Below are positions 1-7,382 of a stretch of 12,837 nucleotides of DNA, in pieces. A program made the translations under genes and the position numbers. Each line of letters opens with the position of its first letter. The stretch's first letter is position 1. This DNA is from Spirochaetaceae bacterium (GTDB taxonomy: Bacteria > Spirochaetota > Spirochaetia > PWKH01), in the NCBI GenBank assembly GCA_003557605.1, contig PWNW01000257.1, forward strand, positions 1 to 12,837, given 5' to 3'. The notes under the pieces are model-generated. The model was not told the DNA's origin. It made no database searches and was given only the letters and a program-made list of their open reading frames with translations.

Positions 1-418
1 CAGTAATATCAACCCGCTGAATGGCCATACGGTCATCCTCCTCAAGGAGGTACCAGGTCCCCTCCTTGATATGAGCCATATAGGTATCCCCCCTGGCAGC
101 TCCCTGCACCCAGGTCCCGGTCACCTCAGCTCTTCCGTTGAGCATCCGTATCTCCCGGTCAACAATTTTATTGATGTACCTGCCGTGCATCAGATCAAGG
201 TAGAATTCCTCGGGCGACATCTCCGATTCCTCCCCCAGATAGTTCACCTCAATGATACCGTCAGGAGCGTCAATACGCTCATAGTCCTGCACGATTGCGG
301 CTATGCAGAAATCATCAAGAGCCGCATGGACCTTCGTCTCCAGGGCTGCTGCCCCATGAAGTATTGCAGCGCAGAAGACCGCAGCAGCTGCGCTCTGCAG
401 CACACTTCTTCTCTTCAT
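1..418 (-). CDS. Secreted protein of unknown function (N-terminal part, runs off the window)
   Basis: The reverse strand reads open from an ATG at 418 to the window edge, giving 139 residues. The start is supported by a Shine-Dalgarno GGAGG about 8 bases upstream. The first 25 or so residues form a typical Sec signal peptide: MKRR, a hydrophobic Ala/Val/Phe-rich stretch, then HGAAALET with a plausible cleavage site after the alanines. The mature part alternates short helical and strand-like stretches (LDDFCIAAIVQDYERID, later REIRMLNGRAEVTGTW and GTWYLLEEDD). By eye this resembles small NTF2/SnoaL-like lumazine-cone proteins, but that is a weak guess. I do not recognise the family. It is divergent from the M3 peptidase gene across a 185-base gap that holds no convincing promoter. 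Confidence 0.75.
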   Translation of the reverse strand, partial: MKRRSVLQSAAAAVFCAAILHGAAALETKVHAALDDFCIAAIVQDYERIDAPDGIIEVNYLGEESEMSPEEFYLDLMHGRYINKIVDREIRMLNGRAEVTGTWVQGAARGDTYMAHIKEGTWYLLEEDDRMAIQRVDIT

Positions 419-603
419 ACTTTTTTCCTCCCATGAGAATAATGGTACCCCACCATGACCAGGTATCAATACTGGGCGGTTAAAAACTCTGCAGAATGTT
501 CTGTTCTCAGCATCTGCATCATTGCACTCACGCATCACAGCCGGTAGAATAGGCATCACTGTATCTCATAACACACTGTCCAAATCCAGCAAGGAGGCAT
601 GAC

Positions 604-2361
604 ATGAGCAGCATACCAAGATGGTCACTTCATACCATATATACCGGAATCACCGACCAGCGTTTCACCGCCGACCTGAATACCATTCAAACCCTCTACA
701 CCGACCTGATAGAGTCCTGCAGAACACTTGAAAAGGACCCCTCCTGTCTTTCAGAGACCATACATATCATTGAAAAGCTCATTATTACCTACGGTGAGCT
801 GCATGCCTACGTCTACTGCCGATACTCCGTCGACACCCGGGACAAGGAGGCCCTTCAGGGAATCTCCACCGTCAAGGAGGCGGGACTGAAAGTCCGAGAG
901 GCATTGATTGTATTTAAGAATGCCCTGGGAAGCATCAGCAGGTCCCTGGAGGATGTATATGCATCCTCTAAGGACCTGCTGGACTACCGGTTCATTATCT
1001 CCGAGCTGCTGGAGGAGCAGAAGCACCAGATGAGCCCGGAAGAGGAGTCATTAGCAGCCGACCTGAACCGCAGCGGTGCCGATGCCTGGGGACGGCTCCA
1101 GGAGGCGGTTCTTTCATCAGCCTCCGCCCCCTGGGACGGAGAAACCAAGACGGTGGTGGAGCTTCGCTCCCTCGCCTTTGATCCGGACCGCACTGTCAGG
1201 AAACGGGCCTATGAAGCGGAACTGGAGGTATGGAAACAGCATGAAGTGCCCTTGGCATTCTGCATCAACGGAGTGAAGGGCACCACCGTTTCCCTGGAGA
1301 AGCGCAGGAAGTTCCAGGACCCCCTTGATAAAGCATTAATGACCTCCCGGGTCACCCGTACTGCCCTCAATTCCCTGATATCAGTGATGGAGGAGTCCCT
1401 CCCAATGTTCAGGGGATACCTGCACAGCAAAGCGAAGCTCCTGGGCATCCAGCGCTGCGCCTTCTATGACCTCTTCGCCCCCGCAGGATCATCAACGCAA
1501 AGCTGGAGTTATCCGCAGGCCAGGGATTTCATCATTGAACAGTTTTCCCGGTTCCACCAGCCCATGGCACAGCTGGCGGAGACTGCATTTGCAGGCAGCT
1601 GGATTGATGCAGAACCCCGGGCCGGGAAGGTAGGAGGGGCCTACTGCATCGGATTTCCCGCATCAAGGGAGAGCCGCATCCTCTGCAATTTTGACGGCTC
1701 CTTCTCATCGGTCACCACCATAGCCCATGAGCTGGGACATGCATACCACGGGCATCTGCTCAGGGAGCAGCCCGCCCTGCTGCGTGACTATCCCATGCCT
1801 TTGGCGGAAACCGCATCAATATTCGCAGAAACGGTGATCTTCAACGGACAGCTTGCATCATCCGATGCATCCCAGCGTCTCGGCCTCATTGAGGGGTTCC
1901 TCCAGGATGCGGCGCAGGTCATTGTTGATATTATCAGCAGGTTCTACTTTGAACGGGAACTGTTTTCCAGAAGGAAACAGGGAGAACTGGCCGCAGACGA
2001 CCTGTGCAGCATCATGACCGACGCCCAGAAGGCTGCCTACGGCGACGGCCTTGACGAACAGGCCCTGCATCCCTACATGTGGGCGGTGAAGCCCCACTAC
2101 TACAGCAGCGAACTGTCATACTACAACTTCCCCTACGCCTTCGGACTGCTCTTCGGCCTTGGCCTCTACGCCAGGTACCTGGAAGAGGGAAGCTCCTTTA
2201 CCGCCGAATATGACAGACTGCTGATAATGACGGGAAAACAAAGTGTGAAGGATGTTGCCGCAGCTGCGGGAATTGATGTGGAAGACCGGGAATTCTGGAG
2301 ATCAGGCATCAGCATCATCAGCGATTACGTCAAACTTTTCAACGAAGAGGTCCGCAGCTGA
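604..2361 (+). CDS. M3-family zinc oligoendopeptidase (PepF-like)
   Basis: This 585-residue protein has the length and layout of M3B oligoendopeptidases, which are cytoplasmic zinc enzymes that cut short peptides. The N-terminal two thirds is helical. The catalytic motif HELGH lies at about residues 375-379 (zinc ligands H375 and H379, general base E376). The third zinc ligand is probably E402 in PLAETASIF, matching the family's E-x-A-S element. The family-typical C-terminal block HPYMWAVKPHYY followed by YNFPYAFGLLFGLG is present. The start is well set: AAGGAGG lies 7 bases before the ATG. All catalytic residues I would look for are present. It has no operator of the kind seen elsewhere in the window and is probably a housekeeping peptide-recycling gene unrelated to the neighbouring importer. 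Membership of the PepF subgroup, as opposed to another M3B branch, is not certain. Confidence 0.95.
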   Translation: MSSIPRWSLHTIYTGITDQRFTADLNTIQTLYTDLIESCRTLEKDPSCLSETIHIIEKLIITYGELHAYVYCRYSVDTRDKEALQGISTVKEAGLKVREALIVFKNALGSISRSLEDVYASSKDLLDYRFIISELLEEQKHQMSPEEESLAADLNRSGADAWGRLQEAVLSSASAPWDGETKTVVELRSLAFDPDRTVRKRAYEAELEVWKQHEVPLAFCINGVKGTTVSLEKRRKFQDPLDKALMTSRVTRTALNSLISVMEESLPMFRGYLHSKAKLLGIQRCAFYDLFAPAGSSTQSWSYPQARDFIIEQFSRFHQPMAQLAETAFAGSWIDAEPRAGKVGGAYCIGFPASRESRILCNFDGSFSSVTTIAHELGHAYHGHLLREQPALLRDYPMPLAETASIFAETVIFNGQLASSDASQRLGLIEGFLQDAAQVIVDIISRFYFERELFSRRKQGELAADDLCSIMTDAQKAAYGDGLDEQALHPYMWAVKPHYYSSELSYYNFPYAFGLLFGLGLYARYLEEGSSFTAEYDRLLIMTGKQSVKDVAAAAGIDVEDREFWRSGISIISDYVKLFNEEVRS

Positions 2362-2377
2362 TGCCTGACCTCACACA

Positions 2378-2644
2378 TTAGTCCCGGTCGGGGGATACGA
2401 GCTCAATCCAGATATCTGAAGGCGTGGGATCCTCCAGGTTTTTCACCAGCTGCCCGTCGGCAATGATCAGCAGGGTGGTGCTTACCACCTTCCCGTCCTC
2501 GATCTCAATATACCGCTTCATACACTCCCCCTGCCTGACAATCTCCAGGAGCACCGTAGCGAAGGATTCTCCGTCCATTTCAAGGTTCCTGATTTTTGCC
2601 CCCATGGGCCATCTCAGATCATCATGGGCAAGTACTCTCAGCAT
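2378..2644 (-). CDS. Small MoaD/ThiS-like beta-grasp protein without a Gly-Gly tail
   Basis: An 88-residue protein. The reading frame is open further upstream (to 2725), but the ATG at 2644 has a strong Shine-Dalgarno (GAGGAGG ending about 6 bases before it) and a promoter at 2674-2702 that would exclude the longer version. The chain follows the order of MoaD: an N-terminal strand MLRVLAHDDLRW, a helix around GESFATVLLEIV, then EDGKVVSTTLLIIADGQLV, an acidic loop, and a final strand IWIELVSP. In MoaD/ThiS sulfur carriers the last strand is followed by Gly-Gly; here the chain ends in DRD, so it cannot be adenylated in the usual way. The fold assignment is my inference from pattern matching, not a database hit. 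It may be co-transcribed at the end of the ABC operon or from its own promoter. It converges on the M3 peptidase gene with only 16 bases between stops. Confidence 0.75.
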   Translation of the reverse strand: MLRVLAHDDLRWPMGAKIRNLEMDGESFATVLLEIVRQGECMKRYIEIEDGKVVSTTLLIIADGQLVKNLEDPTPSDIWIELVSPDRD

Positions 2645-2673
2645 GTTATTCCTCCTCAGCTTGCAGTCCACCC

Positions 2674-2702
2674 AATATAACAGTATCTCAGTGCACTGTC
2701 TA
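2674..2702 (-). promoter_or_regulatory. Putative promoter of the 88-residue MoaD-like gene
   Basis: On the minus strand TAGACA (2697-2702) is followed after exactly 17 bases by TATATT (2674-2679). Each hexamer is one mismatch from consensus. The predicted start would give a leader of roughly 20-25 bases that still contains the Shine-Dalgarno sequence. It lies in the 186-base gap after the MalG-like gene, so the small gene need not depend on the ABC transcript. No copy of the shared operator is present here. Confidence 0.5.
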
Positions 2703-2830
2703 CCATTCAGCAGTGCATGGAGCAAAATTTCTCAGTAATTCTGTGCAAATGGGAATATGCAATAATTTACGCTGGACAAAGCTGCCCACAGCATACCGCA
2801 GAGAGGAATGATGAAAAACTGCTGTGAAGA

Positions 2831-3673
2831 TTATTCCTTTACTGCCCCGGTATTCAGCCCGCTTATAAGCATCCGCTGGAACAGGATGTAAATCACCACA
2901 ACCGGGATCATCACAATAATAATGCCCGCAAAGAGCTGCCCCCACTCTGCAGCCCGTTCCTGGGTTTCAGTAAGAATCACCAGTCCGAGGGGCAGGGTCT
3001 TCAAGCTTTCACGCTGAAGCACCGTCAGAGCAGTGGGGTACTCATTCCAGTACCAGAGGAAGTTAAAGATGCTCACCGTAACCAGCCCGGGCCTTGCAAG
3101 CGGGAGCATGATGCTGAAAAATATCCGATAATGGGATGCACCGTCCACCATGGCTGCCGACTCCAGGTCCTTGGGCAGGTTCTGGAAGAACCCGATAAGC
3201 ACGAAGACAGAAAACGGAAGGGCCATACCCGTATAGGCTAGGATAAGTCCGATATGGGTATTCAGCAGGTTCATCGAAAGAAGCAGCTGAAAAAGCGGTA
3301 CCGTTACAAATACTTTGGGGACCAGCAGACCTGCCATGAAATAGGTGGCTGCTGCTGAGCTTCCGATAAACTTATACCTTGATACGGTGTAAGATGCCAT
3401 TGAAGCAAGCAGCAGAGTAAGCACCACCATTCCGGAGGTGACAATAACACTGTTGAGAAAATAGTTTCCAATATTTGCCGAAAACCAGGCGTTGTAATAG
3501 TTTTCCCATACTAACCGCTCAGGCAGTGCCCAAGGGGCATGGAGAAACTCCCGTGGAGTCTTAAAGGATGTATAGAGAATCCAGATCATCGGCAGAATGA
3601 TGATCAGTGAATAGAGAAAAAACAGCACTCTGATGATCACATCACTGAGAAACAACTTTTTTCTGAACAGCAT
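2831..3673 (-). CDS. ABC sugar transporter permease, MalG type
   Basis: A 280-residue inner-membrane protein with about six hydrophobic segments, the first being VLFFLYSLIIILPMIWILYT near residues 16-35. The cytoplasmic EAA loop that docks on the ATPase lies at about 168-195, with the key element ESAAMVDGASHYRIF and the downstream proline/glycine part LPLARPG. The start is supported by GAGGT about 5 bases upstream. It follows the MalF-like gene after 52 bases and is the last transporter gene of the operon. It belongs to the CUT1 (carbohydrate uptake) permease group by organisation and N-terminal style (MIWILYTSFKTPREF). The substrate cannot be read from the permease. Confidence 0.93.
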   Translation of the reverse strand: MLFRKKLFLSDVIIRVLFFLYSLIIILPMIWILYTSFKTPREFLHAPWALPERLVWENYYNAWFSANIGNYFLNSVIVTSGMVVLTLLLASMASYTVSRYKFIGSSAAATYFMAGLLVPKVFVTVPLFQLLLSMNLLNTHIGLILAYTGMALPFSVFVLIGFFQNLPKDLESAAMVDGASHYRIFFSIMLPLARPGLVTVSIFNFLWYWNEYPTALTVLQRESLKTLPLGLVILTETQERAAEWGQLFAGIIIVMIPVVVIYILFQRMLISGLNTGAVKE

Positions 3674-3725
3674 CTGCTACCTCAACTACTTTTATGTCTA
3701 CTATGCCGCTGCATATTACGGTCTG

Positions 3726-4604
3726 TCATGCAAGATCCCGCTTGGTATACTTCATGATCAGGGATGCAAAAATAAACATGACCAGGGATACTACAAACCC
3801 GATGGCAAGAGCGTACCCGAAATTACTGTTGTCAAATGCCTGCTGGTAGAAATAGGTTGTCACTACCTCAGAAGAGCGGCTCGGACCTCCTCCGGTAGTC
3901 ACCCTGACCAGGGCAAAGGAATTGCTTACCGTAGCAATAAGAAAGAACACAAAGGTTATCTGGATGGTGTACCAGATACCTGGGATAGTAATACTGATGA
4001 ACTGCCTCACCATCCCTGCACCGTCAATTTTGGCAGATTCATAGAGTTCCACCGGAATGGTGTTGATTGAGGCAATGAAGAGCACCATGTAGAACCCAAC
4101 AAGCATCCATACCTGGGGTGCCACAAGTGCCGCAAGAACCGTGGAACTCGAAGCCAGCAACGCGGTGTTACCTTCAAATCCGAAGAGACTCAGAAATCCG
4201 TTTAGTAGCCCAAAGTGGGGATTGTAAATAAACTTCCAAAGAATCGAAACCACCACCATAGACAGCATATTGGGAAAGAAGAAGATTACCCGAAGGAATG
4301 AGTTCTCAGGATATGTCTTTGACGTAAAAATTACCGCAAAGATCATTGCCAGTGAGAAGGTGATCAGCGAAGTTACCATGATCAGGAATATCTGGTTATA
4401 CAGGGTCTGGTAGAAAATCGAATCAGTAAAGAGCCTTCGATAATTTGCCAGTCCCACAAACGTCATTCTCGGAGAGAGTCCGGACCAGCGGTAAAAACTG
4501 ATACGGAAGGCATTAATAAAGGGATACACATAGAAGAGTGAATAGGTGATTACCGGGGCAATCAAAAACGTAATGACAAACGTTCTCTCATGGGTCTTTT
4601 TCAT
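3726..4604 (-). CDS. ABC sugar transporter permease, MalF type
   Basis: A 292-residue inner-membrane protein with six predicted membrane segments, beginning with VITFLIAPVITYSLFYVYPF at about residues 10-29. The EAA loop lies at about 186-210 (VELYESAKIDGAGMVRQF, then ITIPGIW). It has the compact form of MalF usual in CUT1 systems, without the large periplasmic insertion of E. coli MalF. The start ATG at 4604 has only a weak Shine-Dalgarno (GGCGG), which together with the upstream hairpin may keep permease synthesis below that of the binding protein. It pairs with the downstream MalG-like subunit. No ATP-binding subunit is encoded nearby, so it presumably uses a shared MsmK/UgpC-like ATPase encoded elsewhere. 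Confidence 0.93.
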   Translation of the reverse strand: MKKTHERTFVITFLIAPVITYSLFYVYPFINAFRISFYRWSGLSPRMTFVGLANYRRLFTDSIFYQTLYNQIFLIMVTSLITFSLAMIFAVIFTSKTYPENSFLRVIFFFPNMLSMVVVSILWKFIYNPHFGLLNGFLSLFGFEGNTALLASSSTVLAALVAPQVWMLVGFYMVLFIASINTIPVELYESAKIDGAGMVRQFISITIPGIWYTIQITFVFFLIATVSNSFALVRVTTGGGPSRSSEVVTTYFYQQAFDNSNFGYALAIGFVVSLVMFIFASLIMKYTKRDLA

Positions 4605-4636
4605 ATTTAACCGCCATGGCTTGCTGATTGAATTAC

Positions 4637-4676
4637 TGCCGGTACTTGGAAGTGCAGATCACCCCAAGCACCGGCA
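4637..4676 (-). promoter_or_regulatory. Intercistronic RNA hairpin between binding-protein and permease genes
   Basis: Bases 4637-4649 and 4664-4676 form a 13-base inverted repeat. In the minus-strand transcript it is a 13-bp stem with one G-U pair (TGCCGGTGCTTGG pairing with CCAAGTACCGGCA) and a 14-base loop. There is no U-tract after it, so it is unlikely to be a simple intrinsic terminator. Such hairpins after a binding-protein gene commonly protect the upstream mRNA from 3' exonucleases, giving more binding protein than permease, as known for malE-malF. The role here is inferred from position and structure. Confidence 0.65.
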
Positions 4677-4718
4677 AGGGTTAAGTATATCATTAATCCC
4701 TGCAGTACCGGTGAGAAT

Positions 4719-6017
4719 TTATCTCTCTGCCCGTGCTCTCCGCAGTGATGCCTCCATATCCCGGGAAATCCGGTCAATGGTGGTAACGCCCTCAACGAGT
4801 GCGTCAACATGGTTCATAAACTCAATATGCAGTTCTCGATGTGAATACGGAAATGCAACAAAAACCGGAAGGTTGTCCGGAGCTGTCAGGTAGTTAATTG
4901 CTACCCGCTTTGCATCAAACAAGTAATCGGTAAATGCGTCAGCACCGACAATCGGACGAACCACTCCTGCCTCCCTTGCCCATATGTCCATAACATCACC
5001 GTCAAACATAAACTTGGCAAATTCTGCCCCAAGTTCGGGATTTGATGCATCCCTGGGTACCGAGACACGGAGCAGATGCATCCAGCTGCATCTCTGCTCT
5101 CCGGCCTTTGACAGCGGATTGCCCATAAATCCAAGTTCAAAGTCATCCGGCCAGGCATCCCGCATTTCCACCCAGATCCAGTCCCCGGATACTACCGTAG
5201 CTGCCCTGCGCAGGGCAAGCTCAGTCTGAGATTCGATATGGTCAAACCCCAGTGCTCCATGCTGGATCATTCCACTGTCACGGATCATCTCAACCCTTCT
5301 GAGCATCTCTACCACCGCATTCTGGGTAAAGGCACCCTCTTCGAGGTTGTTGAGCTTGCTGATCGCCTCTACTCCGCCTATAGATGCAATAGTTGGATAC
5401 AGAATAAAGCCGATATAGTCATGCACTCCCGTATAGGTGAACGGTGCAATGCCCTCTGCCAGTGCTTTTTCCCCGAATTCAAGAAACTCCTCGAAATTCG
5501 TGGGAACTGACCAGTTTTTGTCCCTGAAAAGTTTTTCGTCATACCAGAGCCCGTTTGAACCCAGAGAAAAGGGCATCAGATAAAGATTTCCATCATGACG
5601 CATGATTTCCAGGGTACTGGGAAGCAGCAGTTCCTCAAAGGTCCCTTCTCCATAGGGAGACGGGGTCTGAAGAATATCTTCATAGCTGAAAAGCATCCCC
5701 TCCTCCTGCAGTGTCTGATAGTCCAGCGACCAGGTCGGTGCCTGGTGGAAGTCCGGCAGGTCCCGGCCGCTCAGGTACTGCAGCCGCAGGGACTCAAAGT
5801 TTGTAGGAGATATTTCCAGCTCTACAGAAACCCCTGGATTTCTCTCTTCAAACAGCTCAATCATCTGCTTCCAGATATCCTCCCCGAAAGCTCCAAGATG
5901 TACAGAAATCTTCATGTCCTGCTCGTCCGTCTCCCTCATCTGCTCAGCACGCCCTCCGGCTGCTGCAGCAACTGACGCAAGAGCCAGAATCAGTATCACG
6001 ACCAATAATTTCTTCAT
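4719..6017 (-). CDS. ABC transporter extracellular solute-binding protein, family 1 (sugar type)
   Basis: This 432-residue protein starts with a clear Sec signal peptide, MKKLLVVILILALASVAAAA, followed by GGRAEQ. There is no lipobox cysteine, a style common for spirochaete binding proteins, so it may be soluble in the periplasm or held by an uncleaved signal. The mature part begins with the family 1 pattern: strand ISVHLGAFGEDIWKQMIELF, then ERNPGVSVELEI, as in MalE-type proteins. An aromatic-rich region follows (APTWSLDYQTL, YTGVHDYIGFILYP, GDWIWVEM), fitting a carbohydrate-like ligand. AAGGAGGAAACC precedes the ATG, a strong ribosome site. It is the first gene of the operon, with its own promoter and operator upstream. 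The ligand is unknown; linked genes suggest a compound that is oxidised and then handled as a CoA ester. Confidence 0.93.
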   Translation of the reverse strand: MKKLLVVILILALASVAAAAGGRAEQMRETDEQDMKISVHLGAFGEDIWKQMIELFEERNPGVSVELEISPTNFESLRLQYLSGRDLPDFHQAPTWSLDYQTLQEEGMLFSYEDILQTPSPYGEGTFEELLLPSTLEIMRHDGNLYLMPFSLGSNGLWYDEKLFRDKNWSVPTNFEEFLEFGEKALAEGIAPFTYTGVHDYIGFILYPTIASIGGVEAISKLNNLEEGAFTQNAVVEMLRRVEMIRDSGMIQHGALGFDHIESQTELALRRAATVVSGDWIWVEMRDAWPDDFELGFMGNPLSKAGEQRCSWMHLLRVSVPRDASNPELGAEFAKFMFDGDVMDIWAREAGVVRPIVGADAFTDYLFDAKRVAINYLTAPDNLPVFVAFPYSHRELHIEFMNHVDALVEGVTTIDRISRDMEASLRRARAER

Positions 6018-6060
6018 GGTTTCCTCCTTTTTGCACAGAAAACATACTTTGTTTTTTTAT

Positions 6061-6079
6061 AATTTACTGTACGTTACTT
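6061..6079. promoter_or_regulatory. Putative operator of the ABC operon (shared regulon motif)
   Basis: Read on the minus strand this is AAGTAACGTACAGTAAATT. It begins at the base right after the -10 box and covers the predicted transcription start. It matches the element in front of the dehydrogenase gene at 14 of 18 positions, most of the rest being A/T swaps. AGTAA occurs twice, 10 bases apart, separated by CGTAC. Its position would let a bound repressor block RNA polymerase. The likely binder is the ROK protein encoded at 12395. Confidence 0.65.
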
Positions 6080-6108
6080 ATGATAGCTTGATATATCCCC
6101 TTTGTCAA
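6080..6108 (-). promoter_or_regulatory. Promoter of the ABC transporter operon
   Basis: On the minus strand a perfect TTGACA (6103-6108) is followed by a 17-base spacer and TATCAT (6080-6085), one mismatch from the -10 consensus. The leader to the binding-protein ATG is about 55 bases and ends in a strong ribosome site. The operator follows the -10 directly. Confidence 0.8.
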
Positions 6109-6184
6109 TAAAAAAAGTCTCCTAAAAAACACTGCGTTTAATGAAAATATCTGCGCCCCCATACACCCTCACGGCATATCTCAG

Positions 6185-6203
6185 AAAAAAGCAGTTAACT
6201 GCT
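6185..6203 (-). terminator. Putative intrinsic terminator after the amidohydrolase gene
   Basis: Bases 6190-6203 are a perfect 14-base palindrome (AGCAGTTAACTGCT). In the minus-strand transcript it forms a 5-bp stem with a TTAA loop, followed directly by six U residues (6185-6190). The stem is short, so termination may be partial. It lies about 80 bases after the amidohydrolase stop and before the ABC promoter, so it would separate the two units. Confidence 0.5.
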
Positions 6204-6283
6204 CAAAGAGCAAGGAACTGGGACACAGAAACATGAAGTATATCGCCGGCATCATACAGGCAGATGCAAACGGTACGTAAGAA

Positions 6284-7243
6284 TCACTGCAGCTCATCTG
6301 CAGGATCCGCATTGAGCCAGGCGCAGGTGTTTGTAAAGCTGACCTTCTGCTGCAGATCTTCCGGAAGAGCATCAAGACATGCAGCCTCCCTCCGGTAGGA
6401 ACTGGTGAAGCTTGCATGCTCATAATGTATCGAATAGAAGGGCGTATCGCTCCCCCAGATCATCTTGTCAGGGTAAGCCTCCGCCAGGTCCCTAAGCACC
6501 GTCTCAGGACTGCTGTAGTCTGAAGGAAACCGATCCTTCTCAGGAGCGAGACCTGAATATCCCCGATAAGCAAGAGTGCTCTGGATCACATGAGCCGAAC
6601 AGTCCACCCATGCATTAGGAAGCTCAGCAGCCCGATTCAGGCTCTCATGATGGAACCTGCAGGAATGGGCAAGAACAAACCTCACCCCGGGACTCCTCTG
6701 GACAACATCAAGCACGTCGGAGCACTGGGACCAGATATCATCCGGTCGAATGCTCGTATGAATCAGCAGGGGGATATCATGGTCCTGGGCATATTCAAGA
6801 ATGCACCTCCCCTGCTCCAGCAGTCCCCGCACCGGGGACTGAATAATCGTCCCCTGCACCTTGATGCCCCATACGCGGTACTCCTTAGGCAGCTGTTCCC
6901 ATGACCGGACCTGCTCTTCAGTACGCCTGGAGGGATCAGCAATCAGAAACGGCAGATACCGCTTCCTCTTGCCCTGCTCCAGCGAACCAAGCTCACGGCA
7001 GAGCCGCTGATTCTCAAACTGGTACGGTATCCGGTCTTCCCTGGAGGAAAGCTGAATCCTGTTCTCCCAAAGCGAATCAGCATCAAGGGCCATATAGGAA
7101 ACAAAGGGAAAAACAACCCAGGCATCAATCCCCGCCCCCTCAGTCTCCATGACATGACGGGTCAGATCCATACAGTAGGGCTGCCAGCCCTGCAGGTAGA
7201 ACAGCGGATCTACACCAATATGTGAATGATTATCAATACGCAT
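6284..7243 (-). CDS. Metal-dependent amidohydrolase, ACMSD/COG2159 (Amidohydro_2) type
   Basis: The start chosen is the ATG at 7243, giving 319 residues. An upstream in-frame TTG at 7279 has no ribosome site, and its bases are the -35 box of a promoter. The protein is a TIM-barrel metalloenzyme: strand 1 carries the metal pair H6-x-H8 (IDNHSHIG), followed by K128 (WGIKVQGT), H162 (LLIHTSIRPDD), H193 (FVLAHSCR) and D266 (IWGSDTPF), the order seen in ACMSD and related hydrolases and decarboxylases. These enzymes hydrolyse lactones or amides, or decarboxylate acids, often in ring-compound breakdown. The exact reaction cannot be told. It is divergent from the dehydrogenase gene. It ends in a run of acidic residues and has no signal peptide, so it is cytoplasmic. 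It may act on an intermediate of the pathway served by the importer. Confidence 0.88.
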   Translation of the reverse strand: MRIDNHSHIGVDPLFYLQGWQPYCMDLTRHVMETEGAGIDAWVVFPFVSYMALDADSLWENRIQLSSREDRIPYQFENQRLCRELGSLEQGKRKRYLPFLIADPSRRTEEQVRSWEQLPKEYRVWGIKVQGTIIQSPVRGLLEQGRCILEYAQDHDIPLLIHTSIRPDDIWSQCSDVLDVVQRSPGVRFVLAHSCRFHHESLNRAAELPNAWVDCSAHVIQSTLAYRGYSGLAPEKDRFPSDYSSPETVLRDLAEAYPDKMIWGSDTPFYSIHYEHASFTSSYRREAACLDALPEDLQQKVSFTNTCAWLNADPADELQ

Positions 7244-7250
7244 ACGCCGG

Positions 7251-7279
7251 ATGATAGAACCGTACAACCGTGCTGTCAA
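7251..7279 (-). promoter_or_regulatory. Promoter of the amidohydrolase gene, implying a leaderless mRNA
   Basis: On the minus strand a perfect TTGACA (7274-7279), a 17-base spacer and TATCAT (7251-7256) lie immediately upstream of the gene. Only seven bases separate the -10 box from the ATG at 7243, so transcription should begin at or next to the A of the start codon. No Shine-Dalgarno is present, in agreement with a leaderless message. No shared operator lies downstream of the -10; the nearest copy is about 70-90 bases upstream, in front of the divergent dehydrogenase gene. Confidence 0.6.
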
Positions 7280-7314
7280 GCAGAAAAATCAGGGAAGCCA
7301 GACAACAGGATTCC

Positions 7315-7343
7315 TTGACAGCAGCCAAAGAAGGCACTACAAT
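7315..7343 (+). promoter_or_regulatory. Promoter of the zinc dehydrogenase gene
   Basis: A perfect TTGACA (7315-7320), a 17-base spacer and TACAAT (7338-7343, one mismatch) lie upstream of the dehydrogenase. The predicted start near 7350 falls inside the operator at 7348-7365. The leader is about 33 bases and carries AAGGAG. Confidence 0.8.
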
Positions 7344-7347
7344 ACTT

Positions 7348-7370
7348 AGTTACGTACTGTTATTTACTTA
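7348..7370. promoter_or_regulatory. Putative operator of the dehydrogenase gene (shared regulon motif)
   Basis: AGTTACGTACTGTTATTT (7348-7365), extended by ACTTA, begins five bases after the -10 box and covers the predicted start of transcription. It matches the ABC-operon element and, even better over its right part, the element of the thiolase operon (CGTACTGTTATTTACTTA against CGTACGGTTAGTTACTAA, 15 of 18). It also lies in the divergent region of the amidohydrolase gene and might influence both. Confidence 0.65.
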
Positions 7371-7382
7371 TAAGGAGCTGAC

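Noticed and set aside
522..550. TTGCAC-17-TAGAAT as a promoter of the M3 peptidase gene
   Set aside because: The -10 is acceptable, but the -35 matches consensus at only three positions, much worse than the other promoters in the window. I do not call it.
2645..2725. 27-residue N-terminal extension of the MoaD-like protein
   Set aside because: The extension would begin without a ribosome site and cover a good promoter, while the internal ATG at 2644 has a strong Shine-Dalgarno and matches the family's N-terminal strand.
3633..4070. Plus-strand open frame across the permease junction
   Set aside because: It overlaps two membrane permeases with intact EAA loops. The plus translation has no domain pattern and no ribosome site.
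7244..7279. TTG start at 7279 for the amidohydrolase
   Set aside because: No Shine-Dalgarno precedes it, the TTG is the first half of a perfect -35 hexamer, and the family usually starts just before the HxH strand.
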